From: Paraburkholderia tropica | GTDB taxonomy: Bacteria > Pseudomonadota > Gammaproteobacteria > Burkholderiales > Burkholderiaceae | Assembly: GCF_900109265.1 (NCBI RefSeq) | Contig: NZ_FNZM01000011.1 | Coordinates: forward strand, 276,869 to 340,868 | Length of the DNA: 64,000 bases | Reading direction: 5' to 3' | In this document: piece after piece, positions 1 through 7,866 of the stretch | Position numbering within the stretch: the first letter of the stretch is position 1 | How the letters are laid out: each line of letters begins with the position of its first letter | Notes under the pieces: model-generated | Database searches by the model: none | The model's input: the letters and a program-made list of their open reading frames with translations, nothing else | Told to the model about the DNA's origin: nothing | Made by a program: the position numbers and the translations under genes

Positions 1-744
1 CGCGTCGCCGGACTTCGGCGCGGCGGCGGCGAACAGCTCGGAGCGGATGCGCTCGCGCGGCCAGCCTCGCGCCGTCGCCTGCGCGATCGTGGCGTCGATC
101 AGACCTTGCGGGCCGCACACGTAGAGCGGCTGGCCCGGCGTGAGCGAGGCGAGCAGGCGGGCGAGATCGAAGCGCTGCGCGGCGTCGCCGGCGTCGTCGC
201 CGTAGAGATGCAGTGCGTTGCCCGCGAGCGTGCGCAGCGCGTCGACGAAGGCGAGTTGCGCGATCGAGCGGCCCGTGTAGTGCAGCGCGTAGCGATGGCC
301 GCGCGACGCGAGTTCCGTGGCCATCGACGCGATCGGCGTAATGCCGATGCCGCCCGCGATCAGCACGGCGTCGGCGCAGCCTTCGGGCGCGCTGTCGAGC
401 GCGAAGGCGTTGACGGGCGCGGCGATGCGCAGCGTGTCGCCCGCACGGACCTGCGTGTGCATCCAAAGCGAGCCGCCCGCGCCGTGGTCTTCGCGGCGCA
501 CGGCAATCAGGTAATGCGCGGGCGCGGCGGCGGGTTCGAAATCGATCAGCGAATAGGCGTTCCAGGCGGTGCCGTTGCGCGCCTGCACCTGCACGCGCAG
601 ATGCGCGCCCGCGCGATACGCGGGCAGCGCGTGGCCGTTGGCGGCGCGCAGGCGGAACGCGGTGACGTGTCCGGTGAGCGGCTCGACGGCTTCGACGATG
701 ACGTCGAGTAATTCGGCATCCTGAGGGAGGGGCGCGGCGCTCAT
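1..744 (-). CDS. Ferredoxin/flavin reductase of the phthalate dioxygenase reductase (VanB-like) family, partial
   Basis: Read from an ATG at 744 leftwards, the frame stays open to the window edge (about 248 codons), so the 3' end is missing. Visible parts are a flavin-binding barrel with an AYSLI motif at about residue 63, the NAD-binding glycine motif GGIGITPI near residue 130, and YVCGPQGLI near residue 205. This is the order of PDR-type reductases, which pass electrons from NAD(P)H through FMN and a C-terminal 2Fe-2S domain to an oxygenase; that last domain would lie beyond the edge. The usual arginine of the RxYS flavin motif is replaced (NAYSLI). No oxygenase gene is visible, so the partner is unknown. 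It is divergent from the thiolase-like gene. Confidence 0.85.
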   Translation of the reverse strand, partial: MSAAPLPQDAELLDVIVEAVEPLTGHVTAFRLRAANGHALPAYRAGAHLRVQVQARNGTAWNAYSLIDFEPAAAPAHYLIAVRREDHGAGGSLWMHTQVRAGDTLRIAAPVNAFALDSAPEGCADAVLIAGGIGITPIASMATELASRGHRYALHYTGRSIAQLAFVDALRTLAGNALHLYGDDAGDAAQRFDLARLLASLTPGQPLYVCGPQGLIDATIAQATARGWPRERIRSELFAAAAPKSGDA

Positions 745-867
745 GTCGAGGCTCCTTGCGCGGCGGCGCGTCGTGGGAACGGACTGCGTGTCATGGGGCG
801 TCTCCTGCCCGCCGCGAGAGGCGGCGAGTTTTTTGTCGGCGAAATTCCGGTTTTCGATGCCCGGGGC

Positions 868-960
868 GGCGCGATTAGGCGTAAACCCTTTAGATTCGAA
901 AATATGAAAATTCATGTGTTTTATTGGATAATGAAAAAAACCGGCTGTCAAGACGAACGC
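868..960. promoter_or_regulatory. AT-rich divergent promoter region
   Basis: An AT-rich island lies between the minus-strand reductase and the plus-strand thiolase-like gene and stands out from the surrounding high-GC DNA. It holds a GATAAT -10-like hexamer at 927-932 for the rightward gene, but no convincing -35 at the right distance. Both genes are probably controlled from here. Confidence 0.35.
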
Positions 961-985
961 GACCGGGGCCAAAACAGGAGGATCG

Positions 986-2158
986 ATGGAGGCGGATTTC
1001 GAAGGCGTGGCGCTCGTCTGCGGCGTGGAAGTGCCGTACCGGCGGCAGGCGCCGGAGCACAGCACGGGCGATCTGCTCGCGCAGGCGTTCGACGCGGCGC
1101 TCGCGCAGTCGGGCTTTTCGGCGCGCGAGGTGGATGGGCTGGGCGTGGCGTCGTTCACGCTCGCGCCCGATCACGCGATCGACATGGCGTGGCGGCTCGG
1201 CCTGAGCCCGCGCTGGTGCATGGACGACTGTCATGGCGGCGCGAGCGCGATCGATCTGCTACAGCACGCGATCCGCGCGATCCAGCACGGCGACGCGAGC
1301 GTGATCGTGCTGCTCTCGGGCGACCGCTTCGAGGCCGCCGATTTTCGTCAGCTCGTCGAGCACTACAACCTCACGACGCGCACGTATCTGCGCCCGCTCG
1401 AAAACGGCGGCCCGAACAGCCTCTTTGCGATGCTCACGCAGCGTCATGCGCGCAAGCACGGGCTCGACGCGCGCGATTACGGCGCGCTGTGCGTGGCGCA
1501 GCGCGCATGGGCGGCGCTCAATCCGGGCGCGGTGTATCGCACGCCGCTCACGTTCGACGATTATCTGAACGCGCCGCGCGTCGCGGACCCGCTCGGGCGT
1601 TTCGATTGCGTGCCGGTCGTGTGCGGCGCGAACGCCGTGGTGCTGGCGCGCGCGGATCTCGCGGCGCGGCGCGCGCAAGCGGGCGCGCCTGCGCCGCTGC
1701 GCGTGCGCGCGCTGCAATGCCGCTACAACACGGATCATCAGGCGGCCGATGGTTTGCAGACCGGCCTTGCCGCGCTCGCCGACACGCTCTGGCAGCAGGC
1801 GAACGCCACGCCCGCCGACATCGACGTGATCTCGGTCTACGACGACTATCCCGTGATGAGCCTGATCCAGCTCGCCGATCTCGGTTTCGCGCCCGACGGC
1901 GATCTGCGTGCGCTGATCGCGCGTATCGCGTCGCGCGAACTGGCGGTGAATACGTCGGGCGGACAGCTTTCGGCGGGACAGGCGGGCGCGGCGGGCGGCA
2001 TGCACGGGCTCGTCGAAACGATCCGCCAGTTGCAGGGACTCGCGGGCGCGCGTCAGGTGGCGGGCGCGCGTCTCGCGCTCGCGAGCGGCTACGGCATGGT
2101 GCAGTATCGATACGGCATGTGCGCGAATGCGGTCGTGCTCGACAAGGAGAACGCATGA
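986..2158 (+). CDS. Thiolase-like protein of the SCP-x/lipid-transfer type, atypical active site
   Basis: 390 residues, thiolase fold, preceded by an AGGAGG-like ribosome site. It resembles SCP-x-type thiolases that act on acyl-CoAs or serve as acyl-CoA aldolases with a DUF35 partner. The region that normally reads GHPxGA reads AGQAGAAGG around residue 332, so the usual catalytic histidine is replaced by glutamine. The C-terminal glycine-rich motif is also not canonical (GYGMVQYRYG then MCANAVVL). It is therefore doubtful as a true thiolase; an aldolase-like or non-catalytic role is possible. The next gene, a DUF35 protein, overlaps by ATGA, which is the usual pairing. The substrate cannot be told from sequence. 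Confidence 0.8.
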   Translation: MEADFEGVALVCGVEVPYRRQAPEHSTGDLLAQAFDAALAQSGFSAREVDGLGVASFTLAPDHAIDMAWRLGLSPRWCMDDCHGGASAIDLLQHAIRAIQHGDASVIVLLSGDRFEAADFRQLVEHYNLTTRTYLRPLENGGPNSLFAMLTQRHARKHGLDARDYGALCVAQRAWAALNPGAVYRTPLTFDDYLNAPRVADPLGRFDCVPVVCGANAVVLARADLAARRAQAGAPAPLRVRALQCRYNTDHQAADGLQTGLAALADTLWQQANATPADIDVISVYDDYPVMSLIQLADLGFAPDGDLRALIARIASRELAVNTSGGQLSAGQAGAAGGMHGLVETIRQLQGLAGARQVAGARLALASGYGMVQYRYGMCANAVVLDKENA

Positions 2159-2475
2159 CGACGGTGCTGCATATCGAACGCTGCCGCGTCTGCGCGCAGG
2201 CGCTGTTTCCCGCGCGTTATCGGTGTCCGCATTGCGGCGCCGCCGATTGGGCGAGCGAGGCCGCGCCGCATGGCGTCGTGGAGGAGAGCACGGTGGTGCG
2301 CCATCGCGTGGGCGCGCAGGGAACGGGCGACGTGCATCTCGCGACCGTGCGCACCGCGGCGGGCGCGTTCGTGATCGCGCGCGCCGACGCGCCGCTCGCG
2401 CGCGGCACAAGCGTGGCGCTGAGTATCGACGAGACGAACCGCGTCTGGGCGAGTGCGTCCGGAGTGCCGCACTGA
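2155..2475 (+). CDS. DUF35 Zn-ribbon/OB-fold protein, partner of the thiolase-like protein
   Basis: 106 residues. Two CxxC pairs near residues 10-27 (CRVC and CPHC) form the rubredoxin-like zinc ribbon, followed by an OB fold, as in the acyl-CoA-associated DUF35 family. The ATG overlaps the stop of the thiolase-like gene (ATGA), so the two are translationally coupled and probably form a complex. A longer open frame reaching upstream to about 793 is only the thiolase gene read in another frame. The stop codon lies inside a 12-bp tandem duplication. Confidence 0.85.
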   Translation: MTTVLHIERCRVCAQALFPARYRCPHCGAADWASEAAPHGVVEESTVVRHRVGAQGTGDVHLATVRTAAGAFVIARADAPLARGTSVALSIDETNRVWASASGVPH

Positions 2476-2492
2476 GCGTCGCACTGAGCGTC
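2469..2492 (+). repeat. 12-bp tandem duplication containing the stop codon of the DUF35 gene
   Basis: GCACTGAGCGTC occurs twice head to tail. The TGA of the first copy (2473-2475) is the real stop; the second copy puts another in-frame TGA 12 bp downstream. Confidence 0.9.
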
Positions 2493-2570
2493 GCCCGGCC
2501 TCGTACGCTTCGCTATGCGAAAATCGGCGTCTCCGGCGGGCGCGCGTGCGCCTTGCCGTCCCCGTTTTCG

Positions 2571-2590
2571 TATCGAAACGTATCGAAACG
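2571..2590 (+). repeat. 10-bp tandem duplication upstream of the globin gene
   Basis: TATCGAAACG is present twice, head to tail, 25 bp before the globin start codon. No function is evident. Confidence 0.85.
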
Positions 2591-2615
2591 CCTCGACTCC
2601 ACCCGAATCAACCGT

Positions 2616-3026
2616 ATGACCGATCCAGCCGACGAAGCGCCGCAGCAACCCACGGCCTTCGAACTCGTCGGCGGCGAGGCGCGCGTGCGCGAACTCGTCG
2701 ACCGTTTCTATGACCTGATGGACCTGGAGCCCGAATTCGCGGGCATCCGCGCGCTCCATCCGCAGTCGCTCGACGGCTCGCGCGACAAGACCTTCTGGTT
2801 CCTGTGCGGCTGGATGGGCGGCCCGGACCACTACGTCTCGCGCTTTGGCCATCCGCGTCTGCGCGCGCGCCATCTGCCGTTCGCGATCGCGTCGTCGGAG
2901 CGCGACCAGTGGCTGCGCTGCATGGCGTGGGCGATGCAGGACATCGGCCTCGCCGAACCGCTGCGCGAGCGCCTGCTGCATTCGTTCTTCGACACCGCCG
3001 ACTGGATGCGCAACCGTCCGGGTTGA
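2616..3026 (+). CDS. Group II truncated hemoglobin
   Basis: 136 residues, the size of truncated (2/2) globins. The motif RFGHPRLRARHLPFAI contains the proximal histidine (the RH before LPF), and a tryptophan follows at the G8-like position (DQWLRCMAWAM); both are typical of the GlbO/TrHbII group. These soluble haem proteins bind oxygen or nitric oxide. The frame is open further upstream, but homology begins just after this ATG and the upstream sequence is intergenic. It stands alone between the DUF35 and AlaX genes. Confidence 0.88.
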   Translation: MTDPADEAPQQPTAFELVGGEARVRELVDRFYDLMDLEPEFAGIRALHPQSLDGSRDKTFWFLCGWMGGPDHYVSRFGHPRLRARHLPFAIASSERDQWLRCMAWAMQDIGLAEPLRERLLHSFFDTADWMRNRPG

Positions 3027-3166
3027 GTCGCGCTTGCGGCGCTCCCCGGCTGGCCCGGTGCGAGCGCCGATACAGTCCGGTGCAGGAGCGTGCGAGGCGT
3101 ATTTTGCGAGTGCGCGCGCATCGCCATAATGGAGGCTCCCGCAGAACGACGAGGAGACGCTTCCCC

Positions 3167-3931
3167 ATGACAACGACTTCCGCCACGTCGGCCACGGCCG
3201 CCACGCGCGCGCTCTTTCGCGACGACGCCTATCTCACGCACTGCGACGCCACCGTGCTGGCCGTGGGCGAGGACGGCGTGCGGCTCGACCAGACCGTGTT
3301 CTATCCGCTCGGCGGCGGCCAGGCCGGCGACACCGGCGCGCTGGTGCTCGAAGACGGCACGCGCATCGCGATCGCCGACACCCGCAAGGCCAAATTCGAA
3401 GGCGCGACGCCCGACGACGCGCTTCATCTTCCCGCGCCCGGCCAGGACGCCGCGCTCGCGCGGCTCGCGGCGGGCATGCGCGTGCGCGCCGAGATCGACT
3501 GGGCGCGCCGCCATCGGCATATGCGGCTGCATACGGCGAGCCATCTGATGTGCGCGGTGCTGCCGTACGCCGTGGACGGCTGCAGCATCACGAGCGAGTA
3601 CGCGCGGCTCGATTTCGCGACCGTGGAGCCGATCGAGCGCGAGCACGTCGAGGCGCGGCTCGCGCAACTCGTCGCGGGCGCGCATGCGGTGGCGACCGAA
3701 TGGATCACCGACGAAGCGATGGCGCAGCGCCCCGAACTCGTGCGCACGATGAGCGTGAAGCCGCCGATGGGTCTCGGGCGCGTGCGCCTGCTGCGCATCG
3801 AGAGCGTCGATCTTCAGCCGTGCGGCGGCACGCATGTGCGCAACACGCAGGAAATCGGCGCGCTGCGCGTGGCGAAGCTCGAAAAGAAAAGTGCGCGCAC
3901 GCGCCGCCTCGTGCTGGAACTCGTCGAATGA
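3167..3931 (+). CDS. Alanyl-tRNA editing protein AlaX
   Basis: 254 residues, a free-standing relative of the alanyl-tRNA synthetase editing domain that removes serine or glycine wrongly attached to tRNA-Ala. The zinc-site motifs are both present: HTASH near residue 124 and CGGTHV near residue 222. The YPLGGGQAGDTG motif near residue 46 is also typical. The ATG at 3167 follows GAGGAGACG. The start codon of the next gene overlaps its stop (ATGA). Confidence 0.92.
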   Translation: MTTTSATSATAATRALFRDDAYLTHCDATVLAVGEDGVRLDQTVFYPLGGGQAGDTGALVLEDGTRIAIADTRKAKFEGATPDDALHLPAPGQDAALARLAAGMRVRAEIDWARRHRHMRLHTASHLMCAVLPYAVDGCSITSEYARLDFATVEPIEREHVEARLAQLVAGAHAVATEWITDEAMAQRPELVRTMSVKPPMGLGRVRLLRIESVDLQPCGGTHVRNTQEIGALRVAKLEKKSARTRRLVLELVE

Positions 3932-4518
3932 CGTCGCTCGATCCGCGTGCGCGCGAGGTGCTGGACTTCTGGTTCGGCGCGCCGGATTCGGAGGATTTCG
4001 GCTGCGCGCGCAAGATCTGGTTTCGCAAACGCGAGGCGTTCGACGCGCAGTTGCGCGAGCGCTTCGGCGCGCTGCTCGACGCGGCGTGCGCGGGCGAACT
4101 CGACGCCTGGTGCGCGACGCCCGAAGGCGCACTCGCGCTGATCGTCGTGCTCGACCAGTTCTCGCGTAACTGCCATCGGGGCACGCCGCGCGCGTTCGCC
4201 GCCGACGCGCACGCGCTGCGCATCGCGCGCGCGATGGTGGCGCGCGGCGACGACCTCAAGCTGCCGACGGCGCAGCATCGCGCGTTCGCGTATCTGCCGT
4301 TCGAGCATGCGGAAAACGCCGAGGCGCAGCGCGAGTCGGTGCGGTTGTTCGGTGAACTGGCGAAGGGCGGGGAAGGCGGGGATTACTACGATTACGCGCT
4401 GAAGCACGCGAACGTGATCGAACGCTTCGGGCGGTTTCCGCATCGCAATGCGGTGCTGGGCCGCGCGTCGAGCGAGAACGAAACCGCGTTCCTGAGCGAA
4501 CCCGGCTCGTCGTTCTAA
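3928..4518 (+). CDS. DUF924 family protein
   Basis: 196 residues. The family signature motifs are visible: VLDFWFG at the N-terminus, VLDQFSRNCHRGTPRAF mid-protein, and FGRFPHRNAVLGR near the C-terminus. Members are soluble, all-helical (TPR-like) proteins of unassigned function, common in proteobacteria. The ATG overlaps the AlaX stop, so the two are cotranscribed and coupled. I can infer nothing firmer about its role. Confidence 0.85.
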   Translation: MTSLDPRAREVLDFWFGAPDSEDFGCARKIWFRKREAFDAQLRERFGALLDAACAGELDAWCATPEGALALIVVLDQFSRNCHRGTPRAFAADAHALRIARAMVARGDDLKLPTAQHRAFAYLPFEHAENAEAQRESVRLFGELAKGGEGGDYYDYALKHANVIERFGRFPHRNAVLGRASSENETAFLSEPGSSF

Positions 4519-4537
4519 ACGGCAGTCCCCGCGAAAA

Positions 4538-5284
4538 TCAGCGGCCGCCGCTCACGTCGATCAGCGCGCCGGTGACGTAGGACGCGGCATCGCTCATCAG
4601 CCAGACAATCGTTTCCGCGACTTCGTCGGCGCTGCCGGGACGGCCCAGCGGCGTTTGCGCGCCGAGCACGGCGGCGCGGTCCGGGCGGCCGCCGCTCGCG
4701 TGGATCTCCGTGTCGATGAGGCCGGGCCGTACCGCGTTCACGCGCACGCCTTGCGGTCCGAGTTCTTTCGCGAGCCCGAGCGTCATCGTATCGACGGCGC
4801 CTTTCGAGGCCGCGTAATCGACGTACTCGTTCGGCGACCCGAGCCGCGCCGCTGCCGACGACACGTTCACGATCGCGCCGCCGTCGCCGCCACGGTCCTT
4901 CGACATGCGCCGCGCCGCTTCGCGCGCGCACAGAAACGCGCCGTAGACGTTCACGTCGAACATGCGTTTCAGACGCGCGGCGTCCATGTCGGCCACCTGG
5001 CTCGACGGCGCGACGATGCCCGCGTTGTTCACGAGCGCGTCGATGCGCCCGTAGGCTTGTTCGAGCGTGTCGAACATGGCGATGACGTCGGCTTCGTTCG
5101 CCACGTCGCCGCGCACGAGACGCGCGTGGCCGCCCGCGCGGCCCACTTCGGCGGCGGTTTCCTCGGCGGCGGGTTCGTTGTGCAGATAGTTGACGCCCAC
5201 GGTCCAGCCGCGCGCGCCCAGCAACCGCGCGCACGCACGGCCGATGCCGCGGCTCGCACCCGTGATCAGGACGACCTTGGCCAT
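4538..5284 (-). CDS. Short-chain dehydrogenase/reductase (SDR)
   Basis: 248 residues, classical SDR. TGASRGIG at residues 8-15 is the NAD(P)-binding motif, NNAG follows near residue 87, and the catalytic YAASK (YxxxK) is near residue 156, with the serine in VNVSSAAA. The C-terminus matches FabG-like glucose/3-oxoacyl reductases, but the substrate is unknown. It is convergent with DUF924, with only 19 bp between the stops. Its upstream region carries five 11-bp repeats that also hold the stop of the LOG gene. Confidence 0.9.
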   Translation of the reverse strand: MAKVVLITGASRGIGRACARLLGARGWTVGVNYLHNEPAAEETAAEVGRAGGHARLVRGDVANEADVIAMFDTLEQAYGRIDALVNNAGIVAPSSQVADMDAARLKRMFDVNVYGAFLCAREAARRMSKDRGGDGGAIVNVSSAAARLGSPNEYVDYAASKGAVDTMTLGLAKELGPQGVRVNAVRPGLIDTEIHASGGRPDRAAVLGAQTPLGRPGSADEVAETIVWLMSDAASYVTGALIDVSGGR

Positions 5285-5324
5285 CGGTATGTCTCCTTCG
5301 GGAAGGCGCGCGGCGCGCGCCGTG

Positions 5325-5379
5325 GTGCATCAAGCGCGCATTAATGGCGCACTAACCGCGCATTAATCGTGCCTCAAAC
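5325..5379 (-). repeat. Five 11-bp phased repeats, each with a stop codon, at the 3' end of the LOG gene
   Basis: On the minus strand the consecutive 11-mers are GTTTGAGGCAC, GATTAATGCGC, GGTTAGTGCGC, CATTAATGCGC and GCTTGATGCAC. Each holds TGA, TAA or TAG at the same position, and the first is the real stop of the LOG gene. The array also lies 41 bp upstream of the SDR start, so an operator of helically phased sites is an alternative reading. Confidence 0.8.
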
Positions 5380-5958
5380 GTTCTCGCGCAGATCGGCCCA
5401 CTTGTCCTTCGCGGGCGCGTGATAGCGCTGGAGCTTGCCGATCAGCGCGGTGGGATCGCTGTCGAACTGCAGCAGATCGAGGTAGGTCTCGCGCATGAAA
5501 CCTTCGCGCACGGTGTGCTGAAGCAGCGCGACGAGCGGATCGTAGAAGCCGTCGATGTTGAGCACGCCGACCGGCTTGTGGTGATAGCCGAGCTGCGCCC
5601 ACGTGTAGACCTCGAACAGCTCTTCGAGCGTGCCCACGCCGCCGGGCAGCGCGACGAAGCCGTCGGAGAGATCGGCCATCATCTTCTTGCGGTGGTGCAT
5701 GTCCGGCACGACGTGCAGCTCGGTCAGGCCGTTATGGCCCACTTCCTTGTCCACCAGCAGCTCGGGGATCACGCCGATCGCGCGGCCGCCCTCGGCCATC
5801 ACCGTGTCGGCGATCACGCCCATCAGGCCGACCTTGCCGCCGCCGTAGACGAGACCGAGGTCTGCCGCGACGAGCGCGCGGCCGAACGCGCGCGCCGCGT
5901 CGCCATATTTCGGATCGGCTCCGTTCGAGGAGCCGCAATACACACAGACTGCTTTCAT
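5374..5958 (-). CDS. LOG family cytokinin riboside 5'-monophosphate phosphoribohydrolase (TIGR00730)
   Basis: 194 residues. The family motifs LVYGGGKVGLMG (near residue 36) and PGGVGTLEELFE (near residue 105) are intact, as in LOG/YvdD nucleotide phosphoribohydrolases, which release the base from nucleoside 5'-monophosphates. The start is set by homology (MKAVCVYCGSSNG) and by a 4-bp ATGA overlap with the upstream TetR gene, so the regulator and enzyme share an operon. The 3' end carries phased stop-codon repeats. Confidence 0.9.
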   Translation of the reverse strand: MKAVCVYCGSSNGADPKYGDAARAFGRALVAADLGLVYGGGKVGLMGVIADTVMAEGGRAIGVIPELLVDKEVGHNGLTELHVVPDMHHRKKMMADLSDGFVALPGGVGTLEELFEVYTWAQLGYHHKPVGVLNIDGFYDPLVALLQHTVREGFMRETYLDLLQFDSDPTALIGKLQRYHAPAKDKWADLRENV

Positions 5959-6692
5959 TCGCGAGTTTCCTTGCTGTCCTTGCCGGTGGGCGCGCCCGCG
6001 CCGTCGCGCGGCGGCAGGTAATCGTAGAACTCGCGCTTGGGCAGCTTGCCCGAGACGAGATCGTCGAAAAGCTGCTTCGCGCGGCCGCGCAGATACGGCG
6101 CCATCAGCGACACGATCTGCACGCTCACCTGATGGAGTTCGTCGCGGATCGCTTCCTGGTCGTTGTATTTGCGCGGGTTCATCACGAACTGGTACGAGAG
6201 CCAGTAGGTGGCGATCACGCCGATGTTGGTCGAGATCACGGCGATTTCGGCGGCGGTGGCGACCATGTCGCCATCTTCCACGAGCTGCTCGCAGAACTGC
6301 TTCGCGAAGTGCACCTTGTGGCTGATGATCTGCTTGAAGTGCATCTCCAGCGTGCGGTTGCGCGCGAGCAGATCGTTCAGGTCGCGATACAGGAAACGGT
6401 AGCGCCAGGTGAAATCGACCATGTACTGCAAATACGCCCACATCTCGTCGATGGTGGCGCGGTGGTCGTCGGGGAAACGCAGACGCTTTTCGATCTCCTG
6501 CTCGAACTGGCTGAAGATGCTGTTGATGATGTCGTCTTTGTTGCGGAAGTGGTAGTACAGGTTGCCTGGACTGATCTCCATTTCCTCGGCGATGGTCGTC
6601 GTGGTGACGTTCGGCTCGCCGATCTCGTTGAACAGTTTCAACGACAACTCAAGAATCCGTTCGCGTGTACGGCGGGGAGGTTTGGCTTCCAT
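5955..6692 (-). CDS. TetR/AcrR family transcriptional regulator
   Basis: 245 residues. The N-terminal helix-turn-helix (about residues 10-56; TTTTIAEEMEISPGNLYYHFRNKDDI) is the TetR DNA-binding domain. The C-terminal ligand domain is the longer type found in a conserved Burkholderiales regulator. The ligand is unknown. It sits upstream of the LOG gene with an ATGA overlap, so it may regulate its own operon. A perfect TATAAT -10 lies on the minus strand about 100 bp upstream. Confidence 0.9.
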   Translation of the reverse strand: MEAKPPRRTRERILELSLKLFNEIGEPNVTTTTIAEEMEISPGNLYYHFRNKDDIINSIFSQFEQEIEKRLRFPDDHRATIDEMWAYLQYMVDFTWRYRFLYRDLNDLLARNRTLEMHFKQIISHKVHFAKQFCEQLVEDGDMVATAAEIAVISTNIGVIATYWLSYQFVMNPRKYNDQEAIRDELHQVSVQIVSLMAPYLRGRAKQLFDDLVSGKLPKREFYDYLPPRDGAGAPTGKDSKETRE

Positions 6693-6789
6693 GTCCGGCC
6701 CTGAATGTGCGGCGCCGGGCGTGGCGCTGCCGCTGATGCGTCGCGTAATGTGCCCGGTCGCGGTTGGTCTTTTTTAAGACTGTCGTTCG

Positions 6790-6795
6790 ATTATA
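6790..6795 (-). promoter_or_regulatory. -10 element (TATAAT) of the TetR-LOG operon
   Basis: Perfect TATAAT on the minus strand, about 98 bp upstream of the TetR start codon. The -35 is weak (TTTTGC with a 16-bp spacer). No clear palindromic TetR operator was found nearby. Confidence 0.45.
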
Positions 6796-6936
6796 AACCG
6801 ACGCTTGGGGCGCAAAACGCACCCGCAAGGAATGGAGGGTAGAGGCCGCGCGCGCGTCGCGCAAGGGCGAGCGGCGTCCGGCGTGTGCGGCGGCTGTCCG
6901 GAGTCGGTGCGCAGGCGGCCCGAAGTCCGTGTGCAG

Positions 6937-6976
6937 TCAGCGCAAAAGCGGCCCGAAGTCAGGCCCCGAAGTCAGC
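6937..6976 (-). repeat. 13-bp tandem repeat with stop codons at the 3' end of dgkA
   Basis: On the minus strand two 13-bp units built on CTGACTTCGGG lie head to tail (6964-6976 and 6951-6963). The TGA in the first is the dgkA stop (6974-6972); the second repeats it 13 bp later. A degenerate continuation brings another GCTGAC at 6936-6941 and another CTTCGGGCC further on. Confidence 0.8.
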
Positions 6977-7823
6977 GCGATTGCAGCCAGTGCAGCAGCG
7001 ACGGACCGAAGCGCGGCACGAGGATCAAGCCCCACGTCATCACGCAGGTGAGGAGCGCGACCGTGACCGCCGCGCTGCCCAGATCCTTGGCGCGGCCCGA
7101 GAGTTCGTTGCGTTCGAGGCCGATCCGGTCGACGGCGTTTTCGATACTCGAATTGAGCAACTCGACGATCAGCACCAGCATGACCGAGCCGAGCAGCAGC
7201 ACGCGCTCGACGGGATCGACCGGCACGAATATGCCGATCGGCACGAGGATGGCCGCGAGCGTCAGTTCCTGACGAAACGCGCTTTCTTCGCGGATGGCCG
7301 CGCGAAAGCCCTTGATCGAATATTTGAGCGCCTTCAAGGCGCGCGTGGCGCCGCGGTTGCCCTTGTAGGGATTGAAGGGCGCGGGCGCGAGCGGGTCGTC
7401 CGGACTCAGCGGCTCGTGCAGATGCGCGGGCTCGGGCGGCTCGGCCGGCATGCCGGGCTTCGGATGAGGCTGAGTCGGCTGGGCGCTCGGCGCATTCGCG
7501 GCGCCGCTGGCGCGCCACGGCGAACTGCCGGCGCTGCCCGGCTGGGCGGCGGACGGCGCCTGCGGATCGCGAGGCGCGGGAGACGGCTGCGGCGGGAGCG
7601 GGGACGAGGGACGAGGGGCCATATCAGTGCGAGTGGATGCCGCAGTATCGCACGCATGTTGGCCGGTTGCGCGGGAAACGTATGAGGATGCGGCCGGAGC
7701 GGCGCGCGGCCCGGCGGACGCCGCCCGCGCGTCGTCGGGCAGCGTCTGCACGCCGTCGTCGGCGCTCGGGCGATCGGTGGCCGCCGGGGCGCAGGGGGCG
7801 TTCGAGGCGTCGGGCCGCTTCAT
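6972..7823 (-). CDS. dgkA: Diacylglycerol kinase (DgkA family) with long Pro/Ala-rich N-terminal extension
   Basis: The last 130 residues or so are a complete DgkA: a cytoplasmic amphipathic start, three membrane segments and the signature ELLNSSIENAVDRIG. It phosphorylates diacylglycerol to phosphatidic acid in the inner membrane. Ahead lies an Ala/Pro/Ser-rich, probably disordered stretch of about 150 residues, unusual for a family of about 120. The ATG at 7823 has GGAG eight bases upstream and is 43 bp after the glycosyltransferase stop; an alternative ATG at 7622 has no good ribosome site. It is third in the run plcP-like, GT4, dgkA, suggesting that it recycles the diacylglycerol released by the first enzyme. 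Confidence 0.82.
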   Translation of the reverse strand: MKRPDASNAPCAPAATDRPSADDGVQTLPDDARAASAGPRAAPAASSYVSRATGQHACDTAASTRTDMAPRPSSPLPPQPSPAPRDPQAPSAAQPGSAGSSPWRASGAANAPSAQPTQPHPKPGMPAEPPEPAHLHEPLSPDDPLAPAPFNPYKGNRGATRALKALKYSIKGFRAAIREESAFRQELTLAAILVPIGIFVPVDPVERVLLLGSVMLVLIVELLNSSIENAVDRIGLERNELSGRAKDLGSAAVTVALLTCVMTWGLILVPRFGPSLLHWLQSR

Positions 7824-7866
7824 CGCTCGCTCCGGTCTTTGGCGGGTGCCGCGTCGCGCGGCCTGC

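Noticed and set aside
793..2475. A 560-codon plus-strand frame from 793 through the DUF35 gene
   Set aside because: Only its last 106 codons are real; the rest is the thiolase-like gene read in another frame, with an Arg-rich, family-free product.
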